A DNA stretch of 64,000 nt. Source: Acetatifactor aquisgranensis (lineage in GTDB: Bacteria; Bacillota; Clostridia; Lachnospirales; Lachnospiraceae). Within the stretch, counting starts at the first letter, position 1, and the number at the start of each line of letters is the position of its first letter. The position numbers and the translations under genes were made by a program. The DNA is taken from positions 1-64,000 of the forward strand of contig NZ_CALPDH010000024.1 of assembly GCF_943193215.1 (NCBI RefSeq), given 5' to 3'. Below the pieces are notes generated by a model. The model was not told the origin of the DNA and did not search any database. It saw nothing but the letters and a program-made list of their open reading frames with translations. Positions 6,516 through 15,459 of this stretch are shown piece by piece.

Positions 6516-7418
6516 TCACCTGCCCCGCTGCCTCCGGTTCCCTTCCCGCTGCCGCATCTGATTCAGCTCCTCATACAACAGGCAATAGTTCTCATAGCGC
6601 ATCCTGCTGACGGTGCCCTCCGCCACCGCCGTCTTCACGCCGCAGTCCTTTTCCCCGATATGCGCGCAGCCGCCGAACCGGCAGAATTTCTCACAGGCCG
6701 CAAATTCCGGGTAAAAGCCCGCCAGCTGTTCTTTCTCCAAATCGAACAGCCCCAGCGAGCTGAACCCGGGGGTGTCCAGAATATAAGCGCCCTCCCCTAT
6801 GGCTATCAGTTCAGAATGCCTGGTGGTATGTTTCCCGCGCTCAATCTTCGCGCTGATTTCGCCGGTCTCCATGACCACGCCGCTCTGCAGGCAGTTGATG
6901 AGAGAGGACTTCCCCACGCCGCTGGGTCCGGCCACAGCGGTGGTATGTCCGGCCAGCAGGGATTTCAGTTCCTCTATGCCCAGCCCCTGCTTCGCGCTGA
7001 CCGCCAGAGTGCGGTAGCCGCAGGCATCGTAAATCTTCCTGTGTTCTTTGCTGCTTCCGTCCTCGTCCATGTCCAGCTTGTTGAAACAGATGATGCAGTC
7101 GATCCCCTGCTGCCCCATCATAATCAGGAACCGGTCCAGCAGGTTGAAATTCGGCCGGGGTTTGACGATGGCGAAAATCACCAGAGCCTGATCCACATTT
7201 GCCACCGCGGGGCGTATCAGTTCACTGTCCCTGGGCAGCAGCCGGCTGATATTGCCCAGCCCCTCTGCCTCGTCCAGCACGTCCATCTCCACCCGGTCGC
7301 CCACCAGAGGCTTTCGGTTGTCCTTGCGGAACACGCCCTTCGCCTTGCATTCATATATCCTGTCTTCGCAGCACACATAATAGAATCCCGCGATTCCCTT
7401 GATGATTCTTCCCCTCAT
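6516..7418 (-). CDS. rsgA: ribosome small subunit-dependent GTPase A
   Basis: RsgA is a circularly permuted GTPase that checks late 30S subunit assembly. The order of motifs shows the permutation: G4 (NKLD) comes before G1 (GPSGVGKSSL) and G3 (DTPGF). An N-terminal OB-fold (RGRIIKGIAGFYYV) and a C-terminal zinc-binding Cys/His cluster (CEKFC, CAH) complete the family architecture. The ATG at 7418 is chosen as the start of the OB fold; an upstream in-frame ATG at 7451 has no SD. It is the last gene of the minus-strand housekeeping block after prkC and prpC, the common Firmicute arrangement. The length of 300 residues is normal. Confidence 0.95.
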   Translation of the reverse strand: MRGRIIKGIAGFYYVCCEDRIYECKAKGVFRKDNRKPLVGDRVEMDVLDEAEGLGNISRLLPRDSELIRPAVANVDQALVIFAIVKPRPNFNLLDRFLIMMGQQGIDCIICFNKLDMDEDGSSKEHRKIYDACGYRTLAVSAKQGLGIEELKSLLAGHTTAVAGPSGVGKSSLINCLQSGVVMETGEISAKIERGKHTTRHSELIAIGEGAYILDTPGFSSLGLFDLEKEQLAGFYPEFAACEKFCRFGGCAHIGEKDCGVKTAVAEGTVSRMRYENYCLLYEELNQMRQREGNRRQRGR

Positions 7419-7505
7419 AATCTCTTTCCGGGCTGACCTCCAAATTTCCATGGCACTGCGGAATCCCGCAAGCTCAAAGCCGCCAGGCCGTCAAATCCGT
7501 GCCCG

Positions 7506-9644
7506 CTACTCCTCCACAAACTCGATTCTTCTGGTAAAGCTTCTCTCCTCCGTGGCGGGCTCCGGAGCAATGGGATTGCCCTCGGAATCCACACCAGGCT
7601 CCCCCTCTATAGTCACGGTATAAGTCATAGTGATAGTACCTCCCGAAGCAGTCAGCCCATAATAATTCGCCGCCTGGGGGAAGCTTGCCGTCCTTGTCTC
7701 CAAAAGCACATTGCCGTCATCCGTGACCAGCGTAATCAGCACCTCTGTCCCGGACGAGTAATCCGGCGCCTCCTCCACAGAGGGAGCCAGAATGCTGGCA
7801 TTACATTTATAAGTGACAGCTTTCGGCCCTGTGCTGACCCTGATGTCTATAGTAGTCCCCGGTTCCACATAGGAGCCTTTTGAGTAGCTCTGGTAAAAAA
7901 TCTTTCCTTCCCCCTGTTCATCGCTGCTCTCATAGGCCACATCCCCAATCTGCAGTCCGGCCTCCTGTATTTCCACTCTGCCGTCTGCCTCCGACTGCCC
8001 TATCAGGTTCGGCACCCGGATTTTCTCCTTGCCCTGGCTCACTATGACAGTGATATTGGTCCCCTTTGCCACCTTGGTCTGGGCGGCAGGCACCTGGGAG
8101 ATGATCAGCCCCTCGGCCACATCGTTGGAGGACGCCTCCTCCCTTGTCACTGTGAATCCCTCGGCAGCAAGTCTGCTCTGCGCCTCCTCATAGGAAATCC
8201 CTGTCACCGAGGGCACCTCCACGCCCTGGGGGCCTGCACTTGCCACCAGCTTCACCTTGCTTCCTGCCTCGATTTCTGTACCGGCTTCCACATCCGCGCT
8301 GATTACCTTGCCCATCTCCACCTCGTCCGATTCCTCGTAGCCCACCTCAGACTCGATTTCCAGTTCCTTCAGCTCATTCCTGGCCTCTTCCACGCTCTTG
8401 CCCCTTACCTCCGGCATCTTCACATATTTTACTTCCGGCGACGGTGTAGGGGACTCTTCCTCCGAAGCAATCAGCGGATTATTCTCCTCTTTCCCGTCGC
8501 CGCGGTCTCCGAATACCTTGATGGCCAGAACTACCACAATCACGCAGATGACCACTCCTGCTATCAGGGCGAGAAAAGTAGTCACTTTCTCCATCTTGGG
8601 GTTATAATCGTAATCGTCCTCGTCCTCCGGCTCCTCCTCATCCTCATATACGGGCTCGGACTCGGCCCGCAGGCGCATGGACTCCTCTCTGGAATGCCTC
8701 TCTTCCATCTCCTCGTAATCCCGCTCATGATAGGCTGTCCGGCGCTTAATCTGCGCCCTCTCGCTGTCCGTAATCTTGCGGGTGCCCGCCTCCATGTCCG
8801 GGTCATTCTGCACGATGACCTCCTCCGGATTCATCAGAGACTGCTTCAGATCGGCAATCAGCTCCTGCATGTTCTGGTATCTGCGGTCAGGAGATTTCTG
8901 ACAGCATTTCATCACGATGCCTTCCACGCTGGCAGGGATTTCCGGGACGAATTCCTTGGGCGAGGGCAGCTCCTCCTGGATATGCTTGATGGCGATGGCC
9001 ACCGTGGTCTCCCCGTTAAAGGGCACTCTGCCGGTGAGCATCTCGAATATGGTGATGCCCAGGGAATAGATATCGCTCTTCTCATCGCTGTAGCCGCCCC
9101 TGGCCTGCTCCGGCGATGTATAGTGGACGGATCCCATCACATTGGAGGTGATGGTATTACTGGTGGCGGCTTTCGCGATGCCGAAATCCGTCACTTTCAC
9201 CTTTCCGTCCTTTGAAATGATGATGTTCTGCGGCTTGATGTCCCTGTGGATAATGTGATTGTTGTGGGCCGCCTCAATTCCCATGCTGACCTGTATGGCG
9301 ATGCTGACAGCCTCCTTGAAAGACAGCCTGGCCTTCTTCTCGATATACTTCTTGAGGGTGATGCCCTCCACAAGCTCCATGACTATATAGTAAATGCCGT
9401 TCTCCTCGCCAACATCGTACACATTCACGATGTTGGGATGCATCAGCCCGGCCGCCGCCTGGGCTTCTGTACGGAATTTCGACACAAAATTAGCGTTTTC
9501 ACTGAACTCCTGTTTCAGGACCTTGATGGCCACAAAACGGTTCAGCTTATGACATTTTGCTTTATATACATCTGACATGCCGCCTGTACCGATTTTCTCC
9601 AATACCTCATAGCGGTCTCCTATCATCATTCCAATTTTAACCAT
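7506..9644 (-). CDS. prkC: PASTA-domain serine/threonine protein kinase
   Basis: This is a eukaryotic-type membrane kinase that senses cell-wall fragments and regulates growth, germination and division. The cytosolic kinase domain spans about residues 10-270, with the Gly-rich loop GTGGMSDVYKA, catalytic HRDIKPQN and DFGIAK. A juxtamembrane region rich in Arg and then Glu/Asp follows, one transmembrane helix at about 354-378, and three extracellular PASTA repeats from about 411 to 610 before a C-terminal domain of about 90 residues. Start ATG 9644 follows tggagaacgtat. It sits directly downstream of the phosphatase gene prpC, its usual partner. Confidence 0.95.
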   Translation of the reverse strand: MVKIGMMIGDRYEVLEKIGTGGMSDVYKAKCHKLNRFVAIKVLKQEFSENANFVSKFRTEAQAAAGLMHPNIVNVYDVGEENGIYYIVMELVEGITLKKYIEKKARLSFKEAVSIAIQVSMGIEAAHNNHIIHRDIKPQNIIISKDGKVKVTDFGIAKAATSNTITSNVMGSVHYTSPEQARGGYSDEKSDIYSLGITIFEMLTGRVPFNGETTVAIAIKHIQEELPSPKEFVPEIPASVEGIVMKCCQKSPDRRYQNMQELIADLKQSLMNPEEVIVQNDPDMEAGTRKITDSERAQIKRRTAYHERDYEEMEERHSREESMRLRAESEPVYEDEEEPEDEDDYDYNPKMEKVTTFLALIAGVVICVIVVVLAIKVFGDRGDGKEENNPLIASEEESPTPSPEVKYVKMPEVRGKSVEEARNELKELEIESEVGYEESDEVEMGKVISADVEAGTEIEAGSKVKLVASAGPQGVEVPSVTGISYEEAQSRLAAEGFTVTREEASSNDVAEGLIISQVPAAQTKVAKGTNITVIVSQGKEKIRVPNLIGQSEADGRVEIQEAGLQIGDVAYESSDEQGEGKIFYQSYSKGSYVEPGTTIDIRVSTGPKAVTYKCNASILAPSVEEAPDYSSGTEVLITLVTDDGNVLLETRTASFPQAANYYGLTASGGTITMTYTVTIEGEPGVDSEGNPIAPEPATEERSFTRRIEFVEE

Positions 9645-9695
9645 ATACGTTCTCCATTCTAACTATTCGGACAAAACAGGGACTTTCCGCCTGTA

Positions 9696-10427
9696 TTATG
9701 CCAGAGGTTCAATCAAAATCACGCTGATATTGTCCTTGCCGCCGTTGTCATTGGCAGCCTCCACCAGCTCCTGCGCCCTTTCCACGATGTCCCGGGCCCC
9801 ATTCATAATCATCCGTATCTCTTCATCCTCCAGCATATTGGTCAGCCCGTCCGTACACATCAGAACCGTATCCCCCTCTTCCAGGCGCACGGAAAAGAAA
9901 TCTGCCTTCACCGTATCCTCGGCCCCCACCGCTCTCGTAATGATATTCTTATCCGGGTGGTTCCTCGCTTCCTCCCTGCCGATTCCGCCTCTCTGCACCA
10001 TTTCCTCTACCCAGGAATGGTCCCTGGTAATCTGCCGTATTCCCCGGCGTCCCACTATATACAGCCTGCTGTCCCCCACATTCGCCACAGACAGGCGGTC
10101 CCCCTCACAGGTAGCCGCCACCACCGTAGTCCCCATGCCGGCTAACAGCGAAGACGCTGCCGCCAGCCTGCGTATCCGTGCATTGGCAGAATGTATCGCC
10201 CCGTCAAAAATGCGCGCGGCATCCGTCTCCGGCGAATCCGCTATATATTCCACAATCGTCTCCACCGTGACCTTTGACGCGTATTCCCCCGCGTTATGGC
10301 CTCCCATGCCGTCCGCCACCAGAAACAGATTGGGCAGACGCCCTATGGGCTGCTCTGACGAATACACGTAATCCTGATTCATTTTCCTCTTCCTGCCGAT
10401 ATTTGTTACGGAAAATGTCTTTAGCAC
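9696..10427 (-). CDS. prpC: PP2C-type protein phosphatase (Stp/PrpC)
   Basis: This 243-residue metal-dependent Ser/Thr phosphatase carries the PP2C motifs: RKRKMNQDY near the N-terminus, the metal-binding VADGMGGHNAGE, NVGDSRLY, the TRAVG segment and a C-terminal GGKDNISVI. It reverses phosphorylation by the adjacent PASTA kinase. The start is a GTG (complement of 10425-10427) with ggagg at good spacing. The gap to prkC is about 50 bp, and the pair belongs to the rlmN-prpC-prkC-rsgA run. Confidence 0.95.
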   Translation of the reverse strand: MLKTFSVTNIGRKRKMNQDYVYSSEQPIGRLPNLFLVADGMGGHNAGEYASKVTVETIVEYIADSPETDAARIFDGAIHSANARIRRLAAASSLLAGMGTTVVAATCEGDRLSVANVGDSRLYIVGRRGIRQITRDHSWVEEMVQRGGIGREEARNHPDKNIITRAVGAEDTVKADFFSVRLEEGDTVLMCTDGLTNMLEDEEIRMIMNGARDIVERAQELVEAANDNGGKDNISVILIEPLA

Positions 10428-10540
10428 GCTTTATTTCCTCCATATCCCCTGATACACTACTAAAAACGCAAACCCGAAAGCCGGCGCAAGTCCGGCAGAA
10501 TCCTCTTCACCGGGTTCTGCCACGCGGGATTTAGACTTTC

Positions 10541-11623
10541 TTAGCCTGCGTCCTTTGCAGACTTGGAAACTCCTGCCGCATTGCGGAGCTGCCCGCAGGC
10601 CCCGTCAATATCCCGGCCCATTTCCCTTCTAATACTACCATTAATTCTATTTTTTTCAAGTATATTTTGGAAAGCCCTGATTCTGTCCGCATCCGGCCGG
10701 GTGAAATCCCGCTCTTTCACAGGATTCACCGGAATCAGATTGATGTGGCAGCGCAAAGGCCTGGCAAGACGGCAGAGCCTCTCCGCGTCCCGCTCCGAAT
10801 CATTGACTCCCCTGATCAGACTATACTCCAAAGTAATCCGCCTGCCGGTCTCCTCGAAATAATACGCGCAGGCCTCCATCAGCTCTTCAATCGGATACCG
10901 CTTCGCTATGGGCATCAGCTGCATGCGCTTCTCATCCGTGGTGGCATGCAGGGACAGCGCCAGCGTAATCTGCAGTTTCTCCCTGGCCAACAGCTTCATC
11001 CGGGGCACAAGGCCGCAGGTAGATACTGTCACATTCCTCTGGCTGATATGAAGCCCGTCCTCATCCGTGAGCATCCGGATGAACGTCAGCAAATTATCGT
11101 AATTATCCAGAGGTTCTCCTATGCCCATGACCACCACATTGCTCACCCGCTCCCCTGTCAGTAGCGTGATGGCATAAACCTGATCCAGCATCTCCGCAGG
11201 CGTCAGGTTCCGCTCCAGTCCCCCCAGCGTGGAGGCACAGAAACCGCAGCCCATCCGGCAGCCCACCTGGGAGGAGATGCAGACACTGTTGCCGTGCTTA
11301 TACTGCATCCAGACGCTTTCTACTAAATTTCCGTCCGACAGCTCGAACAGAAACTTTTTCGTGCCGTCGATTTTGGATTCCTGCACGCGGACTGCATGCA
11401 GGGCCGTATAGGTATACCGCTGCCTGCACTCCTCCCGCAGGGCCTTGGAGAGGTTCGTCATCCCCTCAAAATCCCTTGCAAGCTTCACATGCATCCACTC
11501 GTACATCTGTCTGGCACGAAATCCCTTTTCCCCTATGGAGGTCATCTCTGCCATGAGCTCCGGCAGCGTCAGGGACTTGACATCAATTCTTTTCCTGATT
11601 CCTTTATCCATTGTTTTATCCAT
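10541..11623 (-). CDS. rlmN: 23S rRNA/tRNA adenine-C2 methyltransferase RlmN
   Basis: RlmN is a radical-SAM enzyme that methylates A2503 of 23S rRNA and A37 of some tRNAs. The iron-sulphur motif CxxxCxxC is at about residues 122-129 (GCRMGCGFCAS). The GIGEPLDNYDN segment and the C-terminal GACGQL region with the resolving Cys are also visible. The length of 360 is typical. Two ATG codons (11623 and 11611) are possible; the upstream one sits almost on the SD (aaaggaa), so the true start may be 11611. The gene follows rsmB by 17 bp and is co-directional with it. Confidence 0.95.
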   Translation of the reverse strand: MDKTMDKGIRKRIDVKSLTLPELMAEMTSIGEKGFRARQMYEWMHVKLARDFEGMTNLSKALREECRQRYTYTALHAVRVQESKIDGTKKFLFELSDGNLVESVWMQYKHGNSVCISSQVGCRMGCGFCASTLGGLERNLTPAEMLDQVYAITLLTGERVSNVVVMGIGEPLDNYDNLLTFIRMLTDEDGLHISQRNVTVSTCGLVPRMKLLAREKLQITLALSLHATTDEKRMQLMPIAKRYPIEELMEACAYYFEETGRRITLEYSLIRGVNDSERDAERLCRLARPLRCHINLIPVNPVKERDFTRPDADRIRAFQNILEKNRINGSIRREMGRDIDGACGQLRNAAGVSKSAKDAG

Positions 11624-11640
11624 TTCCTTTTTTCATTTTC

Positions 11641-13080
11641 TCATGGGTTTATACGCCTGAACCTTGCCAGGAAAAAGCCGTCCGCCTCAAAAAATCCCGG
11701 CAGAAGCTGTATACACGCCGCCTCTTCCGCCTCTGTAAGCGGAATGGCAGGCGCTGTCCCGCTTATCTCCAGCTGTGCCGCCATCTGTCTCTTCACGGCA
11801 AGAACCTCCTTAGGCAGCACACCCTCCAAAGATACCGGCTCGAACCCAAGGTCTCTTACCAGAAAGCGCACCATAGCCTGATTCTCCCTGCTGTGGATGG
11901 TGCAGGTGCTGTAGAGAAGCGTCCCGCCCGGCTTTACATATCCGGCGCTGGCTTTCACAATCTGCCGCTGAAGCTCCTGCAGACTCTCCAGATTCTCCGG
12001 CTTTATCCGATATTTGATATCCCTTTTCTTGCCCATGACTCCCAGCCCGGAGCAGGGCACGTCCAGCAGAACCACATCCGCTTTCCCCAAAAGGCTTTCA
12101 TCCGTACATGTACCGTCAAACAGCTGCAGCTGTATATTTTCAGCTTTCATGCGCTTTGCGTTCTCCGCTATCCTGCCAAGCTTCTCCTCCGACAAATCTC
12201 TTGCCAGCACTTTTCCGCGACTGGCTTTCTCGGATGCCAAAATGCTCTTCCCGCCCGGTGCGGCGCAGACATCCACCACAAAATCCGACTCGCCGATTCC
12301 TGCCGATTCCACCGCCAGCACTGAACTGATGTCCTGCACCGTGCACAGCCCCTGCCCAAATCCCGCCAGCATTTCCGCTCCCTCCGCATGTTCCACCAGG
12401 TACACATACGGCAGATAGGGGCTCTGTCTCAGCGTCATCCCTTTCTCCCTCATGGATGCGCACAGTCTTTCCCGCTCTGCCTCCGGTATTCCAAGGGAAA
12501 AGCGCAGGGATACCGGGTGAATCGCCATCAGTCCCCGCAAAATGGTTCTGGTAATCTCCCGGCCATATTCCCTCTGCCACAGCTCCACCAGCCATTCCGG
12601 CATGGAATATTTGACGGAATCATGTAAAACAGGGGACGTTATTTCATCCGGCAGGGGGAGATTTCTTATGCCCGTGCACTTCGGGCCTTTTTCTCTGGAA
12701 ATCCTGCGAAGCACGCCGTTCACAAAGCCTTTCAGGCTCTGGAACCCCCGCCTGGCAGCCAGCTTGCAGGCCTCGTCGCACACGGCGCTGTCAGGCACCG
12801 CATCCATGTATACCAGCTGATAGACGCTCATACGCATCAGGCAGCGTATCAGGGGCCGCATCTTATTTACGGGCAGACTGGAATAATGATTCAGATAATA
12901 ATCCAGCTCCAGTCCCCGCTCCAGCGTCCCCTCTGTCACCCGCTTGATAAAAGCCTTTTCCCGGCCCTCCAGATAGTCATATTTGTCCAATACCGCTTTG
13001 ATCAGCCTGTGGGAGTAATCCTCCTCCCGCTCCAGGGCAAGCAGTATATCCAGCACAAGTTCCCGCGCGTTCACGCCCAC
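11641..13080 (-). CDS. rsmB: 16S rRNA (cytosine-967-C5) methyltransferase
   Basis: RsmB methylates C967 of 16S rRNA. The N-terminal NusB-like RNA-binding domain (about residues 1-140, starting MGVNARELVLDILL) is followed by a Rossmann methyltransferase domain with the SAM loop DVCAAPGGK, the PCSG motif (DVPCSGLG) and the catalytic TC motif (YSTCTIH). The length of 479 is slightly above the usual 430-450. It starts two bases after the stop of the zinc-peptidase gene, so the two are almost certainly co-transcribed. Confidence 0.95.
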   Translation of the reverse strand: MGVNARELVLDILLALEREEDYSHRLIKAVLDKYDYLEGREKAFIKRVTEGTLERGLELDYYLNHYSSLPVNKMRPLIRCLMRMSVYQLVYMDAVPDSAVCDEACKLAARRGFQSLKGFVNGVLRRISREKGPKCTGIRNLPLPDEITSPVLHDSVKYSMPEWLVELWQREYGREITRTILRGLMAIHPVSLRFSLGIPEAERERLCASMREKGMTLRQSPYLPYVYLVEHAEGAEMLAGFGQGLCTVQDISSVLAVESAGIGESDFVVDVCAAPGGKSILASEKASRGKVLARDLSEEKLGRIAENAKRMKAENIQLQLFDGTCTDESLLGKADVVLLDVPCSGLGVMGKKRDIKYRIKPENLESLQELQRQIVKASAGYVKPGGTLLYSTCTIHSRENQAMVRFLVRDLGFEPVSLEGVLPKEVLAVKRQMAAQLEISGTAPAIPLTEAEEAACIQLLPGFFEADGFFLARFRRINP

Positions 13081-13082
13081 TG

Positions 13083-13775
13083 TCAGTCTCTCCTTCTATT
13101 ATTGCCGCCAAAGAGCAGTACCAAACGCAGCAGCTGCAATCCGGCGGAAGCCGTCGCCGCCACATAGGTCATGGCTGCCGCGGTGAGCACCTTTTTACAG
13201 CCTTTTGCCTCCTGCGAGGTCAGCAGCCCGTACTGCTCCACTTTCGCCACCGCCCTGGCAGAGGCATTGAACTCCACCGGCAGCGTCACCAGCTGGAACA
13301 CCACCGCCAGAGAGAATGCCAGGATACCAATCTGAATCAAAGTCTGATTCCAGCTTAAAATCACACCCAGCAAAATCAGGGGCATCCCCAGGCGGCTTGC
13401 GATATTCACCACCGGCACCAGAGCCGATCTGATGTTCAGCGGCGCATAGCCCTTTGCGTGCTGAATGGCATGGCCGCATTCATGGGCCGCCACCCCCACC
13501 GCCGTCACGGAAGCGTAATTGTAATTCCCCGCGGACAGCCGCACGGTATTGGTGCGGGGGTCATAATGGTCCCCGCTGTTCGAGGGCAGGCATTCCACCT
13601 GTACATTGTACAGGCCTTCATTGTTCAGAATCTGTCTGGCCGCCTCGGCCCCTGTCATGTTCCTGACATTGCGCACTCTGCTGTATTTACTCATGGCGCT
13701 GTTCACCATGGCGCTGGCGCCCATGCAGATAAGCATACCGATGATTACCAGGATATACGTAGGATCCCAATACAT
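13083..13775 (-). CDS. YugP-type zinc metallopeptidase, membrane
   Basis: This 230-residue integral membrane protein has a zinc-peptidase motif AHECGHAIQH at about residues 97-106, an N-terminal membrane helix and two or three more hydrophobic helices near residues 116-160 and in the C-terminal third. The conserved FNASARA segment after the third helix is typical of the YugP/DUF232 family. Its substrate is not known. Genes of this family are often found between fmt and rsmB in Clostridia, as here. The ATG at 13775 has an SD-like gaggtaaag upstream. Confidence 0.9.
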   Translation of the reverse strand: MYWDPTYILVIIGMLICMGASAMVNSAMSKYSRVRNVRNMTGAEAARQILNNEGLYNVQVECLPSNSGDHYDPRTNTVRLSAGNYNYASVTAVGVAAHECGHAIQHAKGYAPLNIRSALVPVVNIASRLGMPLILLGVILSWNQTLIQIGILAFSLAVVFQLVTLPVEFNASARAVAKVEQYGLLTSQEAKGCKKVLTAAAMTYVAATASAGLQLLRLVLLFGGNNRRRD

Positions 13776-13901
13776 ACTTTACCTCCTGTTCCGGCCCCAT
13801 CTGCGGGGCCTGTCTCCCAGACCACTGTCTTTCCTGCAGGCAAATGCATTCGCCGCTTTTCATCCTGCAGCGTTGCAGACAAGTCACGGAAAATATCTCT
13901 G

Positions 13902-14843
13902 TCACTCTTCTCCCAGGACTTCTCCCGGCCGCATTCTGACTCCAAGCAGGAAATCATGGGCCGTCATCCTCTTTTTCCCCGCTAACTGCAGCTCGCGGAT
14001 GCGCAGCGCTCCCTGTCCCGCAGCCACAGTCACGGAATCCTTATCCGTCCCCAGGATTTCCCCCGGGGTACGTCCGAAGACGTTCTCTGCCACCGCGGGC
14101 TCTGCCCGCCATATCTTCAGCTGCTTCCCCTTATAGCTGGTAAAGGCGCTGGGCCACGGGGTCATGCCGCGGATCAGGCGGTCTATCGCCATGGCATCCC
14201 GGGAAAAATCGATTTCCCCCATCTCCTTGCCGATAAGGGGCGCGTAACAGCTTAAGGCATCATCCTGCTTTACCGCTTTCAGTTTCCCCTGTTCCAGCAA
14301 GGACAGAGCCTCCACGATGGCCTCGCCGCCCAGCGCCGCCAGTTTGTCGTGGAGCGTTTCATAATTGTCTTCCGCCGAAATCCCGATTTCTTTCTGATAA
14401 AGAATGTCCCCGGTATCAATTCCTGCATCCATCTGCATGATAGTGATTCCCGTCCGCTCCTCGCCGTCTATGATGACATGCTGGATAGGGGACGCCCCTC
14501 TGTATTTCGGCAGCAGAGAGGCATGAATGTTCAGGCTGCCAAAAGGCGGAATGTCCAGAATCTCCCGGGACAGAATCTGACCGAACGCCGCCACCACGTA
14601 AGCCTCCGCCGGAAATCCGCGCAGCTCTTCTATGGCCTCCGGCCGCTTGATCCGCTTCGGCTGCATCACCGGAATACCATGCTCCATGGCACAAGCCTTC
14701 ACCGGAGGAGGGACCAGCTCGCTGCTCCTCCCCTTAGGCTTATCCGGCTGAGTCACCACCGCCGTAATCTCATGTCCCGCCTCAATCAGGGCCTGCAAAG
14801 CCACCGCCGCATAATCCGGCGTCCCCATAAATACAATCTTCAT
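13902..14843 (-). CDS. fmt: methionyl-tRNA formyltransferase
   Basis: Fmt transfers a formyl group from 10-formyl-THF to initiator Met-tRNA. The ATG at 14843 follows gggaggttttgga and gives the canonical MKIVFMGTPDYA start; the frame extends 23 codons upstream without SD. The catalytic region NIHASLLPKYRGASP and a downstream MDAGIDTGDIL are present, followed by the C-terminal OB domain. The length is 313 residues, normal for the family. It is paired with def, as in most bacteria, and a 16-bp hairpin lies in the def-fmt gap. Confidence 0.95.
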   Translation of the reverse strand: MKIVFMGTPDYAAVALQALIEAGHEITAVVTQPDKPKGRSSELVPPPVKACAMEHGIPVMQPKRIKRPEAIEELRGFPAEAYVVAAFGQILSREILDIPPFGSLNIHASLLPKYRGASPIQHVIIDGEERTGITIMQMDAGIDTGDILYQKEIGISAEDNYETLHDKLAALGGEAIVEALSLLEQGKLKAVKQDDALSCYAPLIGKEMGEIDFSRDAMAIDRLIRGMTPWPSAFTSYKGKQLKIWRAEPAVAENVFGRTPGEILGTDKDSVTVAAGQGALRIRELQLAGKKRMTAHDFLLGVRMRPGEVLGEE

Positions 14844-14917
14844 TCCAAAACCTCCCATTCGCCGCAAACCATCAGGACTTCCTACACAAAACAAACTTTC
14901 CATCTGCCGCAAACCTG

Positions 14918-14956
14918 GAAGTTCTTAGCCTGTGTACTTTACAGGCTTAGAACTTC
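14918..14956. repeat. strong inverted repeat between def and fmt
   Basis: The arms gaagttcttagcctgt (14918-14933) and acaggcttagaacttc (14941-14956) are complementary at 15 of 16 positions around a 7-base loop. The hairpin starts three bases after the def stop on the minus strand. No T-run follows, so it is more likely a processing or stability element than a terminator. A 10-bp motif, gccgcaaacc, is repeated at 14861-14870 and 14906-14915 close by. Confidence 0.7.
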
Positions 14957-14959
14957 TTC

Positions 14960-15433
14960 TCACGATTCTTCCTCTACAGCGTCCTGAAGCGGCCCCTCTG
15001 CCTTTTCCACATACAGATGCCCGTCCAGATGGTCCAGTTCATGACAGATAGCCCGGGCCAGCAGCTCCGTGCCCTCCACCTCAAATTCCCTCATGTTCAC
15101 ATCCAGCGCCACCGCCTTGACATAATTGGGCCTGGTGACCTGGCCTGTCTTGCCCGGCACGCTCAGGCAGGCCTCCATCCCTGTCTGCTCGCCGCTGCTC
15201 TCTACGATTCTGGGATTGATGAGGATATAGGGATCCTCCCCTGTGACGTCTATCACCACGATGCGCTTGAGCACTCCCACCTGGGGAGCCGCAAGGCCTA
15301 CGCCGTTGGATTCGTACATGGTGTCCAGCATATCCTCGATGAGCTCCTTTGTGCGCGGCGTCATCTCCGTCACCAGCTTGCAGGTCTTCCCAAGTACCTC
15401 TTCTCCCATTTCCCGTATGTTCCTGATTGCCAT
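14960..15433 (-). CDS. def: peptide deformylase
   Basis: Def removes the N-formyl group from nascent proteins. All three metal-site motifs are visible: GVGLAAPQVG, EACLSVPG with the metal-ligand Cys, and HELDHLDG with the catalytic Glu between two His. The length of 157 residues is typical of the shorter bacterial type, with a slightly acidic C-terminal tail. It lies between priA and fmt on the same strand and starts 26 bp after priA, so it is part of the murE-priA-def-fmt transcription unit. Confidence 0.95.
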   Translation of the reverse strand: MAIRNIREMGEEVLGKTCKLVTEMTPRTKELIEDMLDTMYESNGVGLAAPQVGVLKRIVVIDVTGEDPYILINPRIVESSGEQTGMEACLSVPGKTGQVTRPNYVKAVALDVNMREFEVEGTELLARAICHELDHLDGHLYVEKAEGPLQDAVEEES

Positions 15434-15459
15434 TTTCCTTGTCCCCTCCGATTGTCTCT

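Noticed and set aside
6660..7436. 258-codon plus-strand frame opposite rsgA
   Set aside because: It is a shadow of rsgA with no motif and no SD.
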